The notes beneath the pieces are model-generated. The model ran no database searches, was not told the DNA's origin, and saw only the letters and a list, made by a program, of their open reading frames with translations. A stretch of DNA of 64,000 nt from Suillus spraguei. Its lineage: Eukaryota > Basidiomycota > Agaricomycetes > Boletales > Suillaceae. The DNA is taken from assembly GCA_016800925.1 (NCBI GenBank), contig JABCPU010000119.1, forward strand, positions 62,001 through 126,000. The letters are read 5' to 3'. Positions 1-12,252 of this stretch are shown piece by piece. The translations under genes were made by a program, and so were the position numbers. Position 1 is the first letter of the stretch. The number at the start of each line of letters is the position of its first letter.

Positions 1-1033
1 TTCCGGGTTTATCCTCGGGCGCACGCCGAGTGGCGAGTATTGAATCTTCTACAGTGACATAGCGTCTGACTCGGACATCGTCTACTTCGTGCTTCAGTTA
101 TAGACCCCCATGGATCACCTATTCTCTGGGTGCAGTTCATAGTCAGCGGTTACCCTGGCCAGTCAGAATACCGTAATTCTTCAAACCATGGATGTGTGAG
201 TCACCACTCAGGTCTGACGGACCAAATTGAACGGCCTCCGTGAATTACAAGCATACCAGGAGTCTGGAGAACCATTCGCCGAAGTACAGTGCAAGCATCT
301 CTGGCGAAGACGATCATTCAGCATCTCTTTCTTTGGTAATGCAATGTTTGTATTCTCAATTGTGACTCACTGAGATATGTGATATAACAACCAGCCCAAA
401 CTCATTCTTTCCACCACATGCACATCTGTGTGGTACACCCATTGGGACTGTTAACAGGGCATTCCGCGGACTGGGAGGGAGGTAAGTAAACGGTATACTC
501 AATATCCGTATTTCAAAATGTTGTCAAGGGGTCAACAATCTTCTCCGCACATTTTCACTGATACAGGTTCTGACGGATCATACCGCTGAGGTTCCAATCA
601 TACTGATCCGGGGAAGTACTACGGTTAATAAGACGCCACGCGCCCAGACCTATCCGATCCAACACCGCAGCTCACGGTGATGAAGAATCTCACTCTGGAC
701 AAGCATGCAGTGAATGTATTTCAGTTGCTCCACCGTTACGACTCTTCTAGTTCATTGTGCGGTATTAACTGTGTTTGCGGTAGCTAGTCAATTGTCCGAG
801 GGTTTTGATGAGGCTGGTTATCAACTTGAATGCCTGACAGTAAAAAGGATTTGGGTTACCGATCTGGTGGACCTCGAGTCATGGAAGAATAAATTTAAGT
901 ACTCGTGGAGGTATCTCATTTTATCGTGTTGTTTCATGCTGGCAGAGTGCAACAATTTTATTGATGCAAATATGATAAGACAGCTGCAACAAGTGACGAG
1001 GATAACAGACATGAAAAAAAACTACCTAGAACG
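1..1033. other. No recognisable gene (left edge)
   Basis: I see no reading frame here with a recognisable motif or a convincing intron pattern. The longest open stretches are about 100 codons or less and look random. The right end should hold the 3' UTR and transcription end of the CDC45 gene, which finishes at 1034. Confidence 0.5.
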
Positions 1034-3508
1034 TCAGTAACCTTCTCCAACTTCACATAAGGTCTCCAAGAACAATTTCAGATCCTCTTGCTCAATTTCG
1101 AGCACGCTGGCATCAAAGGTATTGTGGCGCGATCGTGCATTACAGCGTGTTTTGCTTCGATGAATGCTAGACCAAACTCGCTGAAGTTTGAAGTGAACCA
1201 TGTGCATTAATACTAGTGAGAAGAGGTGAACCTTGGACTTACTTTCTCCTGACATCCCCAAAGTCAAGTGCCCCCATGATACCGACCACAATATATGTCT
1301 GCGTCTTTTCGTTCAGGCAAGCGACGACAAATGGGAGCGACTTCTTTCCTTTTCCTTGGAGGCCACCAATTTTTGTCCCTGGGAGGCGGTCACGAAGCGC
1401 ATCTACTAGCCAAAGTCCTAGGCGTGCAAGAACCCCGGGATGTGCGAAGAGAGCAAGATCGGGCCCTTGTGAGAGTACCACGACACGATGTGAGCGCATT
1501 GTTCGAATGTCCTGCTTGTCTATTATCGACGTCCCTTGCCGAATAATAGCACGATGAAGTGACATTGCGAGTGACAAAGCGTCTCTCAGGGGTACAATAC
1601 TAAACGCAATTATTCCAGAATATATGTCAAGGGAAGGAATGAGTACTTACTCTGACAGAGCATCATAAGCAGCCCAGAAATTCTTCACCCACCATGTCCT
1701 TTCCTTCCGCTCTTCGCCGTCAACATCTGCACCCACATCGTCATCCCCATCCCTTTGTTTGCTACTGACTTCTATCCGCTTTTCCCGCTGCTCCTCCCCA
1801 TTCCGCTCTCCTTCCCATAATCTCCCCCCACCGAACCACTCACCTCCGTGCCGTGCGCCTTCAACCTCAACCTCCATCCTGATGCCACCTGCGACGTCGA
1901 GCAATGCACTCACTGCTTCTACAGCATCTGCTGCACCGAGAGGGGAAGCACGGTACCCAAAGCATCTCGCAAAAGATGGATACGTTAACTCAACAAGGCC
2001 GTATTCAGGCGCGATCGAGTCAAGTTTTGCACGCAGCTGGTGCTTCAAGTCAAGGTCCATGTGTGCATAGGGCTGCTGCGTTTGCGGGATAGAAAAACTA
2101 CGGAGGAAGAGTCTCAGCCGTGACAAACAAAGGATGCAAGACAGTGTACCCCATTTTGGCTAGCAGCCCCGTGAGGCGCTTTCGTCCACGCTCTTTCCAT
2201 ATGCCAAGCTTGCCCGCGACGTAGCTTGAGTGGTACATTGCATCGTAAAGTGTCCAATGTCGGAATAGCATAAAACGCAATTCTTCAGCCGCCCGCACAG
2301 ATAGATCGTCTGGGCTCATGGCTGTGATGGCATCCGTCGTATTAGCAGCAACGTCTGGCGGGAGCGGGTTGAGGCGGAAAACTTCGTCGTAGTATATTGA
2401 ATGGTACTTGTCGTAGGTGTCACGGGATATTCGAGCGGTGGTATACTGGAACGTGAGTCCAAGGATCGCAAGCCTGAAGAACAGTTTTTGTAAATCAAGA
2501 CATGGGAAATCAATAAGCAGTTACCAGAGCAAATCACAATCCACTCGTTCAAGAACAGTTGCAAGGATGTACATTGTTGCGGACGCACTTTGACCATACC
2601 ACGAGCCACTCCCATAGTATTTGGCGATAAGTTCCTGATATGTGTCGCGTTGATCTCGCGACAGCCGAGTAGATTGCTTAATCACGTACTCAATAAAACG
2701 ATAATGCATCGGGTGAAGGTTGAATAACGACTCACGTCGTCCAGCTTCCGCCGCTTTTCTTGACTTCGGTCGCCGTCTCCCAATAATCTCCTCTTGCCCG
2801 AAGGGCCACGCTCAGAAAATTCTTCGTCTTCTTCAGGATAATCACCCTCATTTAATTGCACATCATCTTCATCGTCCAACTCCGAGTCTTCATCAGAGTC
2901 AGGTTCAGGTTCATACTGCACCCAGGTCAGTGGGACCAGTGTAATGATCATTATATTCACCATCAGAGCTTCCCAGGCCTTTCTTTCCTCTCCCATATTC
3001 TCTGCTTCACCGTCATCCCATACGATAAATCTCTCGCCATTCTCACCTCCAGCAAACATGTTCGCAAGGTTCTGTGGCCGATTTGAGTCTATGATGTGCA
3101 CCGTGAGCTTCATGCCGAATTCCCCGAACCAATTCTCGGATGAGAGGTCAAGAATAGAACCCATGTTTAGAAGAATAAGTGTGTGCAGCTTTCGGAGTAT
3201 TCAGCCAGTTTGTGTACCTTTGATGGCAAGACACAGACCTCCGCATATGTAGCCAACTCGTCTTTCATCCGTTCAAGATCGGCCAGACCCGAAACAGGGA
3301 TTATTCTGTGCATAACATCATCCTGCTTGAGAAGTTCTGCAAGTATTTTCGCTGCACACAACGCATCAACATCGGGAGCGACGAGGATTATGACAGACGA
3401 GGCAGATGTAAGCGGCGAGCGACGGTGTGCCACGAGTATGTTTGCATAGGCCTCAGCATAGGCAGGTCGTGAGGCAGATGCGAGGTGTGGTGGCGGAAGA
3501 AAGACCAT
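1034..3508 (-). CDS. CDC45: CDC45 DNA replication initiation factor (frame break near C-terminus)
   Basis: CDC45 is the DHH-fold subunit of the CMG (Cdc45-MCM-GINS) replicative helicase. The first exon carries the family start LVAPDVDALCAAKIL and the PVSGLADLERM stretch. Later exons give MGSILDLSSENWFGEFGMKL, an acidic linker (about 2820-2900), the GQSASATMYILATVLERVD helix, HMDLDLKHQL, VVLSQGPDLALF and the C-terminal NTFDASVLEIEQEDL. I read seven introns, including one of only 29 nt (3189-3217) and one of 45 nt that is also open in frame (about 2921-2965). After the conserved FGLAFIEAKHAVMHDR the frame must shift by one base near 1126-1131 to reach NTFDASV, and no intron repairs this. Identification is secure; the integrity of the last 45 residues is not. 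Confidence 0.9.
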
Positions 3509-5813
3509 AAAACCGAAGAAGTGTGCGGAGAACGACTTGTGTCTTCGGGTTCAAACAGACGTTAATCATCGTACGCGACGCGTCGCGTATGATAACACGT
3601 GCTGTCACACTGTGGGTCTGTCACAGACGCTATTCCTTTGTCATTCTGCGACAACGATACATTAATGCAGGCTCTAAGCGACATGATGTCAAAGTCCGTG
3701 CGAATGTTATGTTCCCCGCAAAACTCAGGGTTACTCAAATACAAGGGCAACGAACTTGGGCCGTCGCACGGAAATGATCTACTACACTATCCTGCCGATG
3801 CTCGCTATTACTAGTACTTGTTGTGGCGAGTGACGTTGTGACTCAGCATCAGAAGGCATGCGGGTCCCTCGAGCCTACAAAGCTCCGTGCAGATGGCATC
3901 TTTTATCCTGCAGAAGGTGCTCAACAGACATTGTTCTTGCACAGGACGTGGCACGCTAGGGCAGTATATTCGCCCCGAATCTGGTGGCTGTGCCACTAGC
4001 TGACTCTCATATTAGTGTGTTTTCCTCGTCGTATCTCTTCTATAATTTTGTAGCCATTTAATATAGTTGCTATCACACCGTGCTAGTCAAACAGATGGTT
4101 CGCGACGCGGCCCCTGCTCATCCCGAAGTTGTGCTCTCCACGTAGATATGAATGGCCACAAGGCGACTTGGTCAAGTCACATAAAGAGTGTACGCCCTGC
4201 AGGGGGTTCCTTCATGACAGTGGCGGACCGACTGCGACAGAAATCATCATCACGCCGTACTTTCGTGTTCGAAGAATGCTACCCTGAGCATCATGAATCC
4301 TATGGCCACTGAGTACTTATGTCTCTACGGGTCAGGTTTGACAGGGGGCTCGGGCCGCTCAACCATGGTGGTGACACTGGCATCGGCGTTTGGTGCATTG
4401 TGCCAAACTTCATTACTTCGGGTATACTCCTCACACATCTGCACTTGTGCGCTGTTGGTGGTGGGGAACGAACTCGAGCTACCAGCGCCTTGTCGAGTTT
4501 TACGCTCGTGTGAGGTTGTTTAACGAGTTCGAGGGGGAATTCCCTGCTCTTCGTATCATTAGTGAATTAACTATTCCGTCAGAGTCAGGGCGTAGAGAGT
4601 AACAGTGTCGGGAACCATCTTGACATGCATTGTAGTGTTAGAACATGCACGACCAGTAGATTCCATTGCCGGGTGATAGATAATTTCGTCTGCAAGCGAG
4701 CGTGCGTCTAATATTGGAAGCGACATCAGTACGTCTTGTAAATGCGCTGGAGGCCTGGAGAAACCACTTATCCTTATCTATGGTGAGCACTCAGTCAAGG
4801 TACTTCAACGGAGGAAACGCACATGTGTGGTATACATTAATTCCGTGTGGAACCCGCTGCTTTGAATCATTATGTGCGCATCAATGCCAGACTTGTTACA
4901 GTACGGCGTTCATTAAGCGTTCATAATTCATACACCTAGATATTGTCACATGACAATGAAGTAAATGGTACTTTTTCACTACCTAGTGGATGTGACATTA
5001 CGGGGGCTGCAGGTCCGATAAGATCCCCAGAACTGAGACATTGATATTCTCGTCGAGTATGATCATGTCATATACAGCATCCACTGTAGAATAGCTGGTA
5101 GAGAAATAGCACATGTGAAAGCGCAGAGCATCGAGGTCTGACTCAGATGAGTCATGGGTTCAGTCGCGTTTTTTTAATTTATAAACGTGAAAATATGCTT
5201 ACCATTGCTGCCTATTGTATCATATCGGATCCAATGTAGTTCTTGCCTTTGGCATCTACAGGATGGGAGGGCATGATCATGAAATCATCATTTAGCAACT
5301 GAAAGGGTCACAATGCTTTTTAGATGGAAACTACCTACTATGATTTAACTTTGCCGTATACCGGAATATGCTGTGAGCCCGCAGCTCGTAAAACACTCAT
5401 TATAAGGCTGAGATAAAGGCAGCATGCAACTCATTGCTACCAACAGCTCTATGTCACGATTGAATAAGGAAAAAAATGGGGGTACATCATAGATATATTG
5501 TCTCATAAGAGTCATATCAACGACGCACATATCACTTTTGTCATCATGACTGTGTCAAAGGCACAAAGCTGCATGTATAACGCGAGGCTTGATTGATGTG
5601 ACAGTTGAATTGAAGCGGTGACAGACAAATATGGCCCCCAGCGGCGCACGGTAGGCGTTATTGTGGTTTGTTGTCCAAAAGCTTCCGGGAGTTTCCTTAT
5701 TCGGGACCGCGGTTTAATAACTTCCAAGCCGCGTGCCTTCCATACGTTCAGCACGCATTCGCGAGGTACTTAAAGACCATTTCTGCGTCTGTTGACGAAC
5801 ACTCACAGTCGCC
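3509..5813. other. Intergenic, 2.3 kb, between divergent CDC45 and M13 peptidase genes
   Basis: The region separates two divergently transcribed genes and must contain both promoters. I found no open frame with recognisable protein features, no terminal repeats and no RNA gene. Several overlapping short frames at 4293-4602 look like chance. Confidence 0.5.
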
Positions 5814-8800
5814 ATGGCGTACGAGCCAAGGCCCCCAACCGACCAAGGTATGGTTCTAGTCAGTCAAGTATTTTCTACGTTTGTTGCTTACTTTGAGAAT
5901 AGAGGCTGCACCTCTCTTGCGAGGTGGAGATGATGATCCTCCGCAAAGCGCCCAGTCACCTTCTACCCACCCATCTATGTCCCGAAGAATTGCTGACGTT
6001 GTCCAAGAACCACTCACTGGTCTCACTAAAGTACTACTTGTTGAAGTCCTCATATTGCTCCTCATAAGTTCTGTCTTTATTGGTCTATTCGCTGGTGCAC
6101 AACATAAACTGAATCTGCGAAATGGTGCCCCTGGTGGTGGAGGTGGAGACGGAGGTGGAGGTAATACTACCTTGACCAAGACTGCAACAGCTACAGTGAC
6201 TCACACGACTACTGCTGCAACGACTAAAATCTCTGGCATTGTGACTACCACCACTGCGATGTCTACGGCATTTTCTACGGTCTTCGGCACAACCACAGCA
6301 ACCAAAATTGCGACAACTACTTTCACAAAGACATCTGTTTCTACTTCGGTTTCTACCTCCACTTATACGACAACAGATGTTCACACGCGCACGGTCATCG
6401 TCGGACCAGAACCCACAGGACCTCCCGAGGGTCCTACCCCGCCGGCGCCTCCATCGGTAGGTCTATTTGCCTATGGTTGGATTGTGCCTCACCATTTACA
6501 GGACAAGTGCCTCACTCCGAATTGCATAATTCTAGCTGCTTCCATTCTATCTTCCCTAGATACTTCACAAGACCCTTGCGAAAATTTCTATGACTTTGCG
6601 AGTAAGTCAACACGTGGTTTTGTATCGTGGCCGCTGCATTACTTAATTACAACATCAGACGGTGGCTGGATAGCCTCGCACCCCATTCCGGGTGACAAGG
6701 GTGCCATCAATGCCTTTTCGGTTCTTTCAGAACAGAACGCGCACGTCATTCTTAAATTACTTGAGGGCGACTCATCAATCCAAGACAATTCGTGGGATGA
6801 TCAGCTGCTTCACAAGATCCGTATACTTTACACTTCATGCATGGATGAAGCGCGGCTTGATTATCTTGGCCAGGAGCCACTACAGAAGTTCGTCAACACG
6901 ATTCGGAAGCTTTACAGGGGGAAGCCTGGTCAACCATATACCATGAGTCCGAGACAGGGCTTATCCAACGCCCTAGGTTACATGCACTCTCGGGGTAAGA
7001 ATTGTCTGTTTGACTTCATGTTGTCTGTTTACTTATACCATGACTTAGGTGTCGACGCACTTTTTGAATTTAGCATTGAAGGCGACTCTGGTGCTGACCC
7101 GAACAATATGATTCTGTGGTTCAGTCAACCCAGCCTGGGACTCCCCTCCAAGGTCAGCTCCTGAGATCTTAGAATTTCAATACGTCTGACAAGTATTAGG
7201 AGTATTACAAGGACAAGAGTGTTCTCACCGTATATCAGGATGTCATCGAGCGCCTCCTGTCATCCTTGAGAGATGACCAAGTTCTGAGTCAAGAGAACCC
7301 AGGAATCATCATCCAGACGGGAGAACTTGAAGACAGCGAACGTGTCTGGCCTCCCTGGCCATGGCCACCTTGGGATGAAGAAGGTGATGACGATGACAAC
7401 GATGACAAACGGGAACGTAGGCCTGGAGATCCTTTCCAGAACGCACGCGAGCTTGCGCAGAAAGTTGTTAAGTTCGAAACTGAAATTGCGGACGCGACAC
7501 TTGACCTGTAAGCCGATTCATATCACACCATTGGCAGCCTCTCACTTGTTATACCGCTATCAGTGACAAGCTGCAGCAAGATCCATTCGGCACGTACAAT
7601 CCGACCAGTATCAGCACTCTCAAGGCCGAGCTCTCGCAGATTAACTTCCCAGACTATTTTGCCACGTTCACACCTCGTGTCTTCCCAAGCCGTGTTATCA
7701 TTACGTACAAACCTTACCCGAATTCCCTGTCGGAGGTCTTGAAGAAGACGCCAGCAGATGTCATCGAGGCGTATCTTGTTGTACGCGCATCGTTGGAGTA
7801 CGCTCCTAACCTGGGTCGGACCACTGAGGCTTGGAAGGCTGTGAGAACTCTGCAGGAGACCCTGTATGGCCTCAAGCCCGGCGTAGTTGGCGAACGCTCT
7901 CAGTTTTGCATGACGAAGGTCGACGCTGCTTTGGGTTTCGGTACTGGAAGATACTTTGTGAACCAAACATTCCTGGAGAATCAAGGGAGAAAGCGACCCA
8001 GGTCATTGATAGTGAGTAAAGTAGAACCTTTTTGACTTTGGAATACTACTGACTTTTCACTGGCTAGACATTATTGATGCCTTTGAGAGATCCCTACACC
8101 GCATTGAATGGATGGATGAGGAGTCCGCACGTAAAGCTGCCGAGAAAGCCGAAGCTCTTCGCGTTAAAGTTGGCTTCCCTCTATCCCCAGACACACGTGA
8201 TCCACGTTCCCTTGTCTCATACTACACCCTCGTGAAAGTACATGTGGATACCTTTTTTGACAATATGCTCAGTGCTGCGTATGTACTACCAACACCCATT
8301 CAAATCCAGTACTGATCGTATGTTACACAGCTCCTCCGACATGTACAAGATGTGGCAGAAAGTCGGCAAGCAGAGAAATCCTGACGAGTGGGAAATGACG
8401 CCGGCAACTGTAAATGCTTACTATAACCCTCCTGCCAATGAAGTGAGTGAATTAGTACAGCCAAGGCACTGGTCTGACGAAGAACAAGATCGTTTTCCCA
8501 GCCGGTATCTTACAACCTCCTTTCTTCTCCGAGAGCTGGTATGAATCCATGTCACCATTTCCCAGCCCCTTCTCATCTACGCTTCTATGTACAGGCCCGG
8601 ATACCTCTCCTATGGTTCCTTTGGAATGGTAGCTGCGCATGAATTGACTGTGAGTTCGCCACATTACACTTTCCATTGGCATAGGCTAAGTATTGTTAGC
8701 ATGCATTTGACTCCTCAGGTCGTCTTTATAACCAACAAGGAAAACTCGAAGAGTGGTGGTCGCGCCAGACTAGCGACGCGTACCAGATTCGCCAGGACTG

Positions 8801-9474
8801 CATCGTGGAGCAATACTCCTCGTACACAGTAGAGGATGGCAGAGGAGGGATCATCCACGTCAATGTATGTCATATTATGCTCATTGTGTGTAATTATTGA
8901 CCAGTTGATCCACAGGGAAATCTGTACGTTCATGACCATGAGGTTCGTATTACTAATAATATTAATGACTGCCAAGTACCTCCGGCGAAAACATCGGAGA
9001 CACAGGTCTAATTCAGGCGTATCGGGCTTGGAAGGCACAATACGAAGATTCCTACGACGCCGGAACAGAATACCTGCTTCCCGGCATTACTTACACTCGG
9101 TTCGCGATACTCGATTTAGTAGTGAAATATTCAGACACTGATGGCAAGTTTTAGGGAACAGCTATTCTTCATCTCGTTTGCCCGTACATGGGCGATGAAC
9201 ATCAGTCCTGCTGACGCAGTAAGTGTTCTCTCCGTGTTAACACCCATCTCAATATAATCTTGCAATAGGTTCGACGTGTCCGGTCAGATCCTCACTCGCC
9301 GAACCGTTATCGCACTGAAGGCACTGTCTACAATATCCCGGAGTTCGCAGAGGCGTTCAAGTGTTCAAAGTATGCCAAGGCAAGTGCAAGTGCATGAGAC
9401 ACACTGACCGCCACTAACATAATGTTTGATAGCTTAATCCACCAATAGAGAAGAGATGTGTCTTTTGGTCCTGA
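5814..9474 (+). CDS. Membrane-anchored M13 (neprilysin/ECE-type) metallopeptidase
   Basis: This is a zinc endopeptidase of family M13 with a type II membrane topology. An N-terminal cytoplasmic segment is followed by a hydrophobic helix (LIL LLISSVFIGLF, about 6040-6100). A Gly stretch and a Thr-rich, probably O-glycosylated stalk (about 6120-6400) come next. The ectodomain shows DPCENFYDFA-NGGW, DEWEMTPATVNAYYNPPANE, IVFPAGILQPPF, the zinc motif HELTH followed by AFDSSGRLYN, and GENIGDTGLIQAYRAW. I count 16 introns. One leaves an 8-nt exon at 8916-8923 (GNL), and the last (about 9379-9432) has a GC donor, AAG|GCAAGT. Conserved FVNQTF and GESREKATQVID lie in different frames at about 7968-7972, consistent with one missing base. 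Restored length would be about 900-950 residues, normal for fungal members. Confidence 0.88.
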
Positions 9475-9641
9475 TCTACTGGTTTTCGATACTTTTGTTT
9501 CTATATGACATTTGTTTCCTTTGGTTAATATGTGGTTCGAACACTGCAGCCTGTACGTTATGTAATGCAAGCATTTCTTTATCCTTTTATACCCGCTGTG
9601 CATCAAATCGCAGCGTTCAAGCTGATGCTACATTTATCGTG

Positions 9642-10458
9642 TCACAGAACTCCTTTAGTACTTGGAATATCGTCGCCACCAGTGCGTTCGATAGCTTGTC
9701 TAATTGCAAGGGCGAGTGCCTTAAATGCAGATTCAGACCTGTGATTGTTGACTGAGTGCTGTCACTGGATTAACAGGCATTGGCCAAACACACCTGTGGT
9801 GATCATTGTCACCTCGTATGACATCGACGTGAAGAGTCACACCAGAAGCTATGGCAAAAGAATAAAATATATGAGGGATCATTTCTGTCGACAAGTCTCC
9901 TATTTTCTCCCTTTTTAAGCCTAAATCAGTGACACAGTACGGTCTAGAGCAGATATCAATAACAGCTCGAGAGAGAGCCTGGAAAGCGTTAAATGGACAT
10001 GCCCATCGCTGTCTATCAGTCACTCACCTCATCCAATGGTGCAAATCCAGTTCCATATCGACGAATCCCCCGGACTTCACCAAGAGCTTGCTTGAAAGCC
10101 GTTCCGAGGGCGATCGCACTATCCTGTGGATACCGCAGATGTATTGGTTAGCGATTCCTGAGCATATGTTACCATACTCATCTGCTGTGTGATGGTCATC
10201 TATCCATAAATCGCCTTTACATTTCATAGTGAGAGACATTCCACCATGCTTTGCCAAGGCATGGTACATCTGGTAAATCTGATCAGCCAGAGTTTAGTGT
10301 CACAAAGATATCATCCATACGTGATCCAGAAAACCAATTCCCGTTGAAATCTCAATTACCTGGGCATTTTGAGATCCAGGAGTACAGTCAAGGTTGATAG
10401 ATACTTCTATCTGTGTCTCGTTGGTTTTTCTTGAGATCGTAGCTGTTCGTGCTGCCAT
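9642..10458 (-). CDS. HIS3: Imidazoleglycerol-phosphate dehydratase
   Basis: The enzyme dehydrates imidazole glycerol phosphate to imidazole acetol phosphate, step six of histidine synthesis, in the cytosol. Visible family motifs in order are [86 protein letters not shown] and [15 protein letters not shown]. The metal-binding DDHHT and DNDHH motifs are intact. Four introns of about 50 nt give a protein of about 200 residues, the normal length. The start ATG at 10458 opens [12 protein letters not shown]. It is divergent from the MSS51-like gene with 81 bp between start codons. Confidence 0.95.
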
Positions 10459-10539
10459 GTCGATCAACTAGGGGGCTTTGGACAACAGGAACAAACAACC
10501 GTCTGAAAGATCTTGAACAACAGCAACAAACATCTACTT
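10459..10539. promoter_or_regulatory. Compact shared promoter, HIS3 / MSS51-like
   Basis: Only 81 bp separate the start codons of two divergent genes, so both 5' UTRs and core promoters must overlap here or extend into the neighbouring coding regions. I see no clear TATA box. Bidirectional expression is an inference from geometry. Confidence 0.55.
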
Positions 10540-12252
10540 ATGGCTTCTCCGCTTCTTCGCTCAAGGTCAGCACTGCGAGTTGTCCTTGGGCCACAGACCC
10601 GTCAACGATCGTTATGTGCCAACCGGCCTAGGAATAGGTCCCTTTTTAATTTTTTTCGCAAGTCTACCAAGCCAGCACAAGAAAAACCTGTTCCGTTACT
10701 AACCGAGGACAACTTATTTCATCCCTTCTCGAAATCTCCATTTCCTGCAATACGTGCTCGTGGAGAAGCTATACAGTCGCTGGCTAAATGTCCAGTGTGT
10801 GCCTCGGGTCATTGCAGCACTCATGTGCATACGAAATCCCAGCCTCTCGCAGTGAAATTTGAATGCCCCGATTGTGGTTTCCCGACTCATTGCTCACAGG
10901 AGCATTGGGTAGCTGACCAAGAACATAAAAACTACTGCTCTAGACTTCGAGAAGTTAACGAGGATGACCATGATCTCCGAAGTGGTCGAAAGTTTCACGA
11001 ACTTGAGATGCCCGGTGCGTCATCTGGTCTTTCATTTTGGACTTTCCAATTAATTCACTCACTAGGACCACAGGCGTACGAGGAGGCTATATCATTCGCA
11101 AATTGGGACGTCTTTTGGTATACACGCGGATTTACATCCATGGACACGGAACGCTCAAGAAGACATGCCAGCAAAATTCTTACCTATCCGCTCACTATTG
11201 GTTCTATTCTTCATCAAAACAGTGGACTGACTTTAAGCAACCAAAGAGTTACACCTGAAGGAAGCCGCTCACTAGCAGGTAAGTGTCTGCTGTGTATATC
11301 CAATTTTCGCCCTCAAATTTCACATCCAGCACTGCGTACCACGCTGCATGTCCCTCCTGGAGCACCTGATACAGAGGAGGCTGGTGCCGCAAAACCTCAG
11401 ATGCGCATATTCATCCTCGGCGCTCGTGCTGAGTCCTCTTTGCCACCCCATGTCTGGGAGCAACTTTGCATGTTGTTCCCGTCTTGTCATTTCCACCTTT
11501 TCTTTATTGGACCACAAGTCTCTTTACCGAGACCGGCTAATTCTCCCCCTCCGAAGCCTCCCAATGAATCTGTAACGAAAGAGGATACCATCATCAACCA
11601 ATCGGCGACAGAAAATTTATCCACGACACACGCGTCCGACATTGTCAAGCAGCGGGAGGAGGATAAGCCAGTTTATGTGCCAAACGTCTATGAGCCTCCA
11701 ACACCAGCACCTATCGCGCGCCTTAAGCGCACGCGATCATCAGTCGAACTCTACGGCGTTCCCTCTTATACCGTCCCCTATACCCCTCAGCTCACCATTA
11801 CTGGTCTTCAAGCGAACTATGCTGAAGTCCACGCACAATTTCAGGATACCTTTGATCCCTACACAGACGCGTTCTTCCTGTTCTCTCCTGGATTTGGCTT
11901 CCCATCGCCCAACTCTGTATCCGAATTAGATGGCAAGCCCTACTTGCAAATCGCTTCCCCAACAGAGTGGGGCCCCGTCGTACCAGCCTTGCTCGCAACT
12001 CGTTGTGCCATCTACGTGACGGGTTTTTCCCCTGCAGACGTCGAGAGAGATATTCGTTCCATCGAAACTGCACCGGATGTCGCTGGTGAGTTCGAGTGGG
12101 TGATTACTCCGGGTGAGAATGCATTTGGGAGCGAAAAATGGGAGGTCGCAGACTTTGACCCCAGAGTCATGGTGAAGACGAACTGGGGTGTTTGGGGTAT
12201 CAGGGGCAAGGGCCGAGAAGTGAGGGAGCGTAGTTCTTTCAGCCTATTCTAG
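10540..12252 (+). CDS. MSS51-like mitochondrial translation factor (zinc finger)
   Basis: The protein matches the Mss51 family, known in yeast for activating COX1 mRNA translation and coordinating it with cytochrome oxidase assembly. The N-terminus is Arg/Ser-rich and lacks early acids (MASPLLRSRSALRVV), fitting a mitochondrial presequence. A MYND-like zinc-binding block follows: CPVC, then C and H pairs, FECPDCGFPTHC and a terminal C (about 10790-10940). The family signature TRGFTSMDTERSRRHASKIL and LTYPLTIGSILH is clear at about 11130-11215. A 51-nt intron (11280-11330) is probable: it has GTAAGT and a CAG acceptor and joins SLA to ALRTTLHV, but it is also open in frame. The ATG at 10540 is the first in frame. 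Confidence 0.85.
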   Translation: MASPLLRSRSALRVVLGPQTRQRSLCANRPRNRSLFNFFRKSTKPAQEKPVPLLTEDNLFHPFSKSPFPAIRARGEAIQSLAKCPVCASGHCSTHVHTKSQPLAVKFECPDCGFPTHCSQEHWVADQEHKNYCSRLREVNEDDHDLRSGRKFHELEMPGASSGLSFWTFQLIHSLGPQAYEEAISFANWDVFWYTRGFTSMDTERSRRHASKILTYPLTIGSILHQNSGLTLSNQRVTPEGSRSLAGKCLLCISNFRPQISHPALRTTLHVPPGAPDTEEAGAAKPQMRIFILGARAESSLPPHVWEQLCMLFPSCHFHLFFIGPQVSLPRPANSPPPKPPNESVTKEDTIINQSATENLSTTHASDIVKQREEDKPVYVPNVYEPPTPAPIARLKRTRSSVELYGVPSYTVPYTPQLTITGLQANYAEVHAQFQDTFDPYTDAFFLFSPGFGFPSPNSVSELDGKPYLQIASPTEWGPVVPALLATRCAIYVTGFSPADVERDIRSIETAPDVAGEFEWVITPGENAFGSEKWEVADFDPRVMVKTNWGVWGIRGKGREVRERSSFSLF

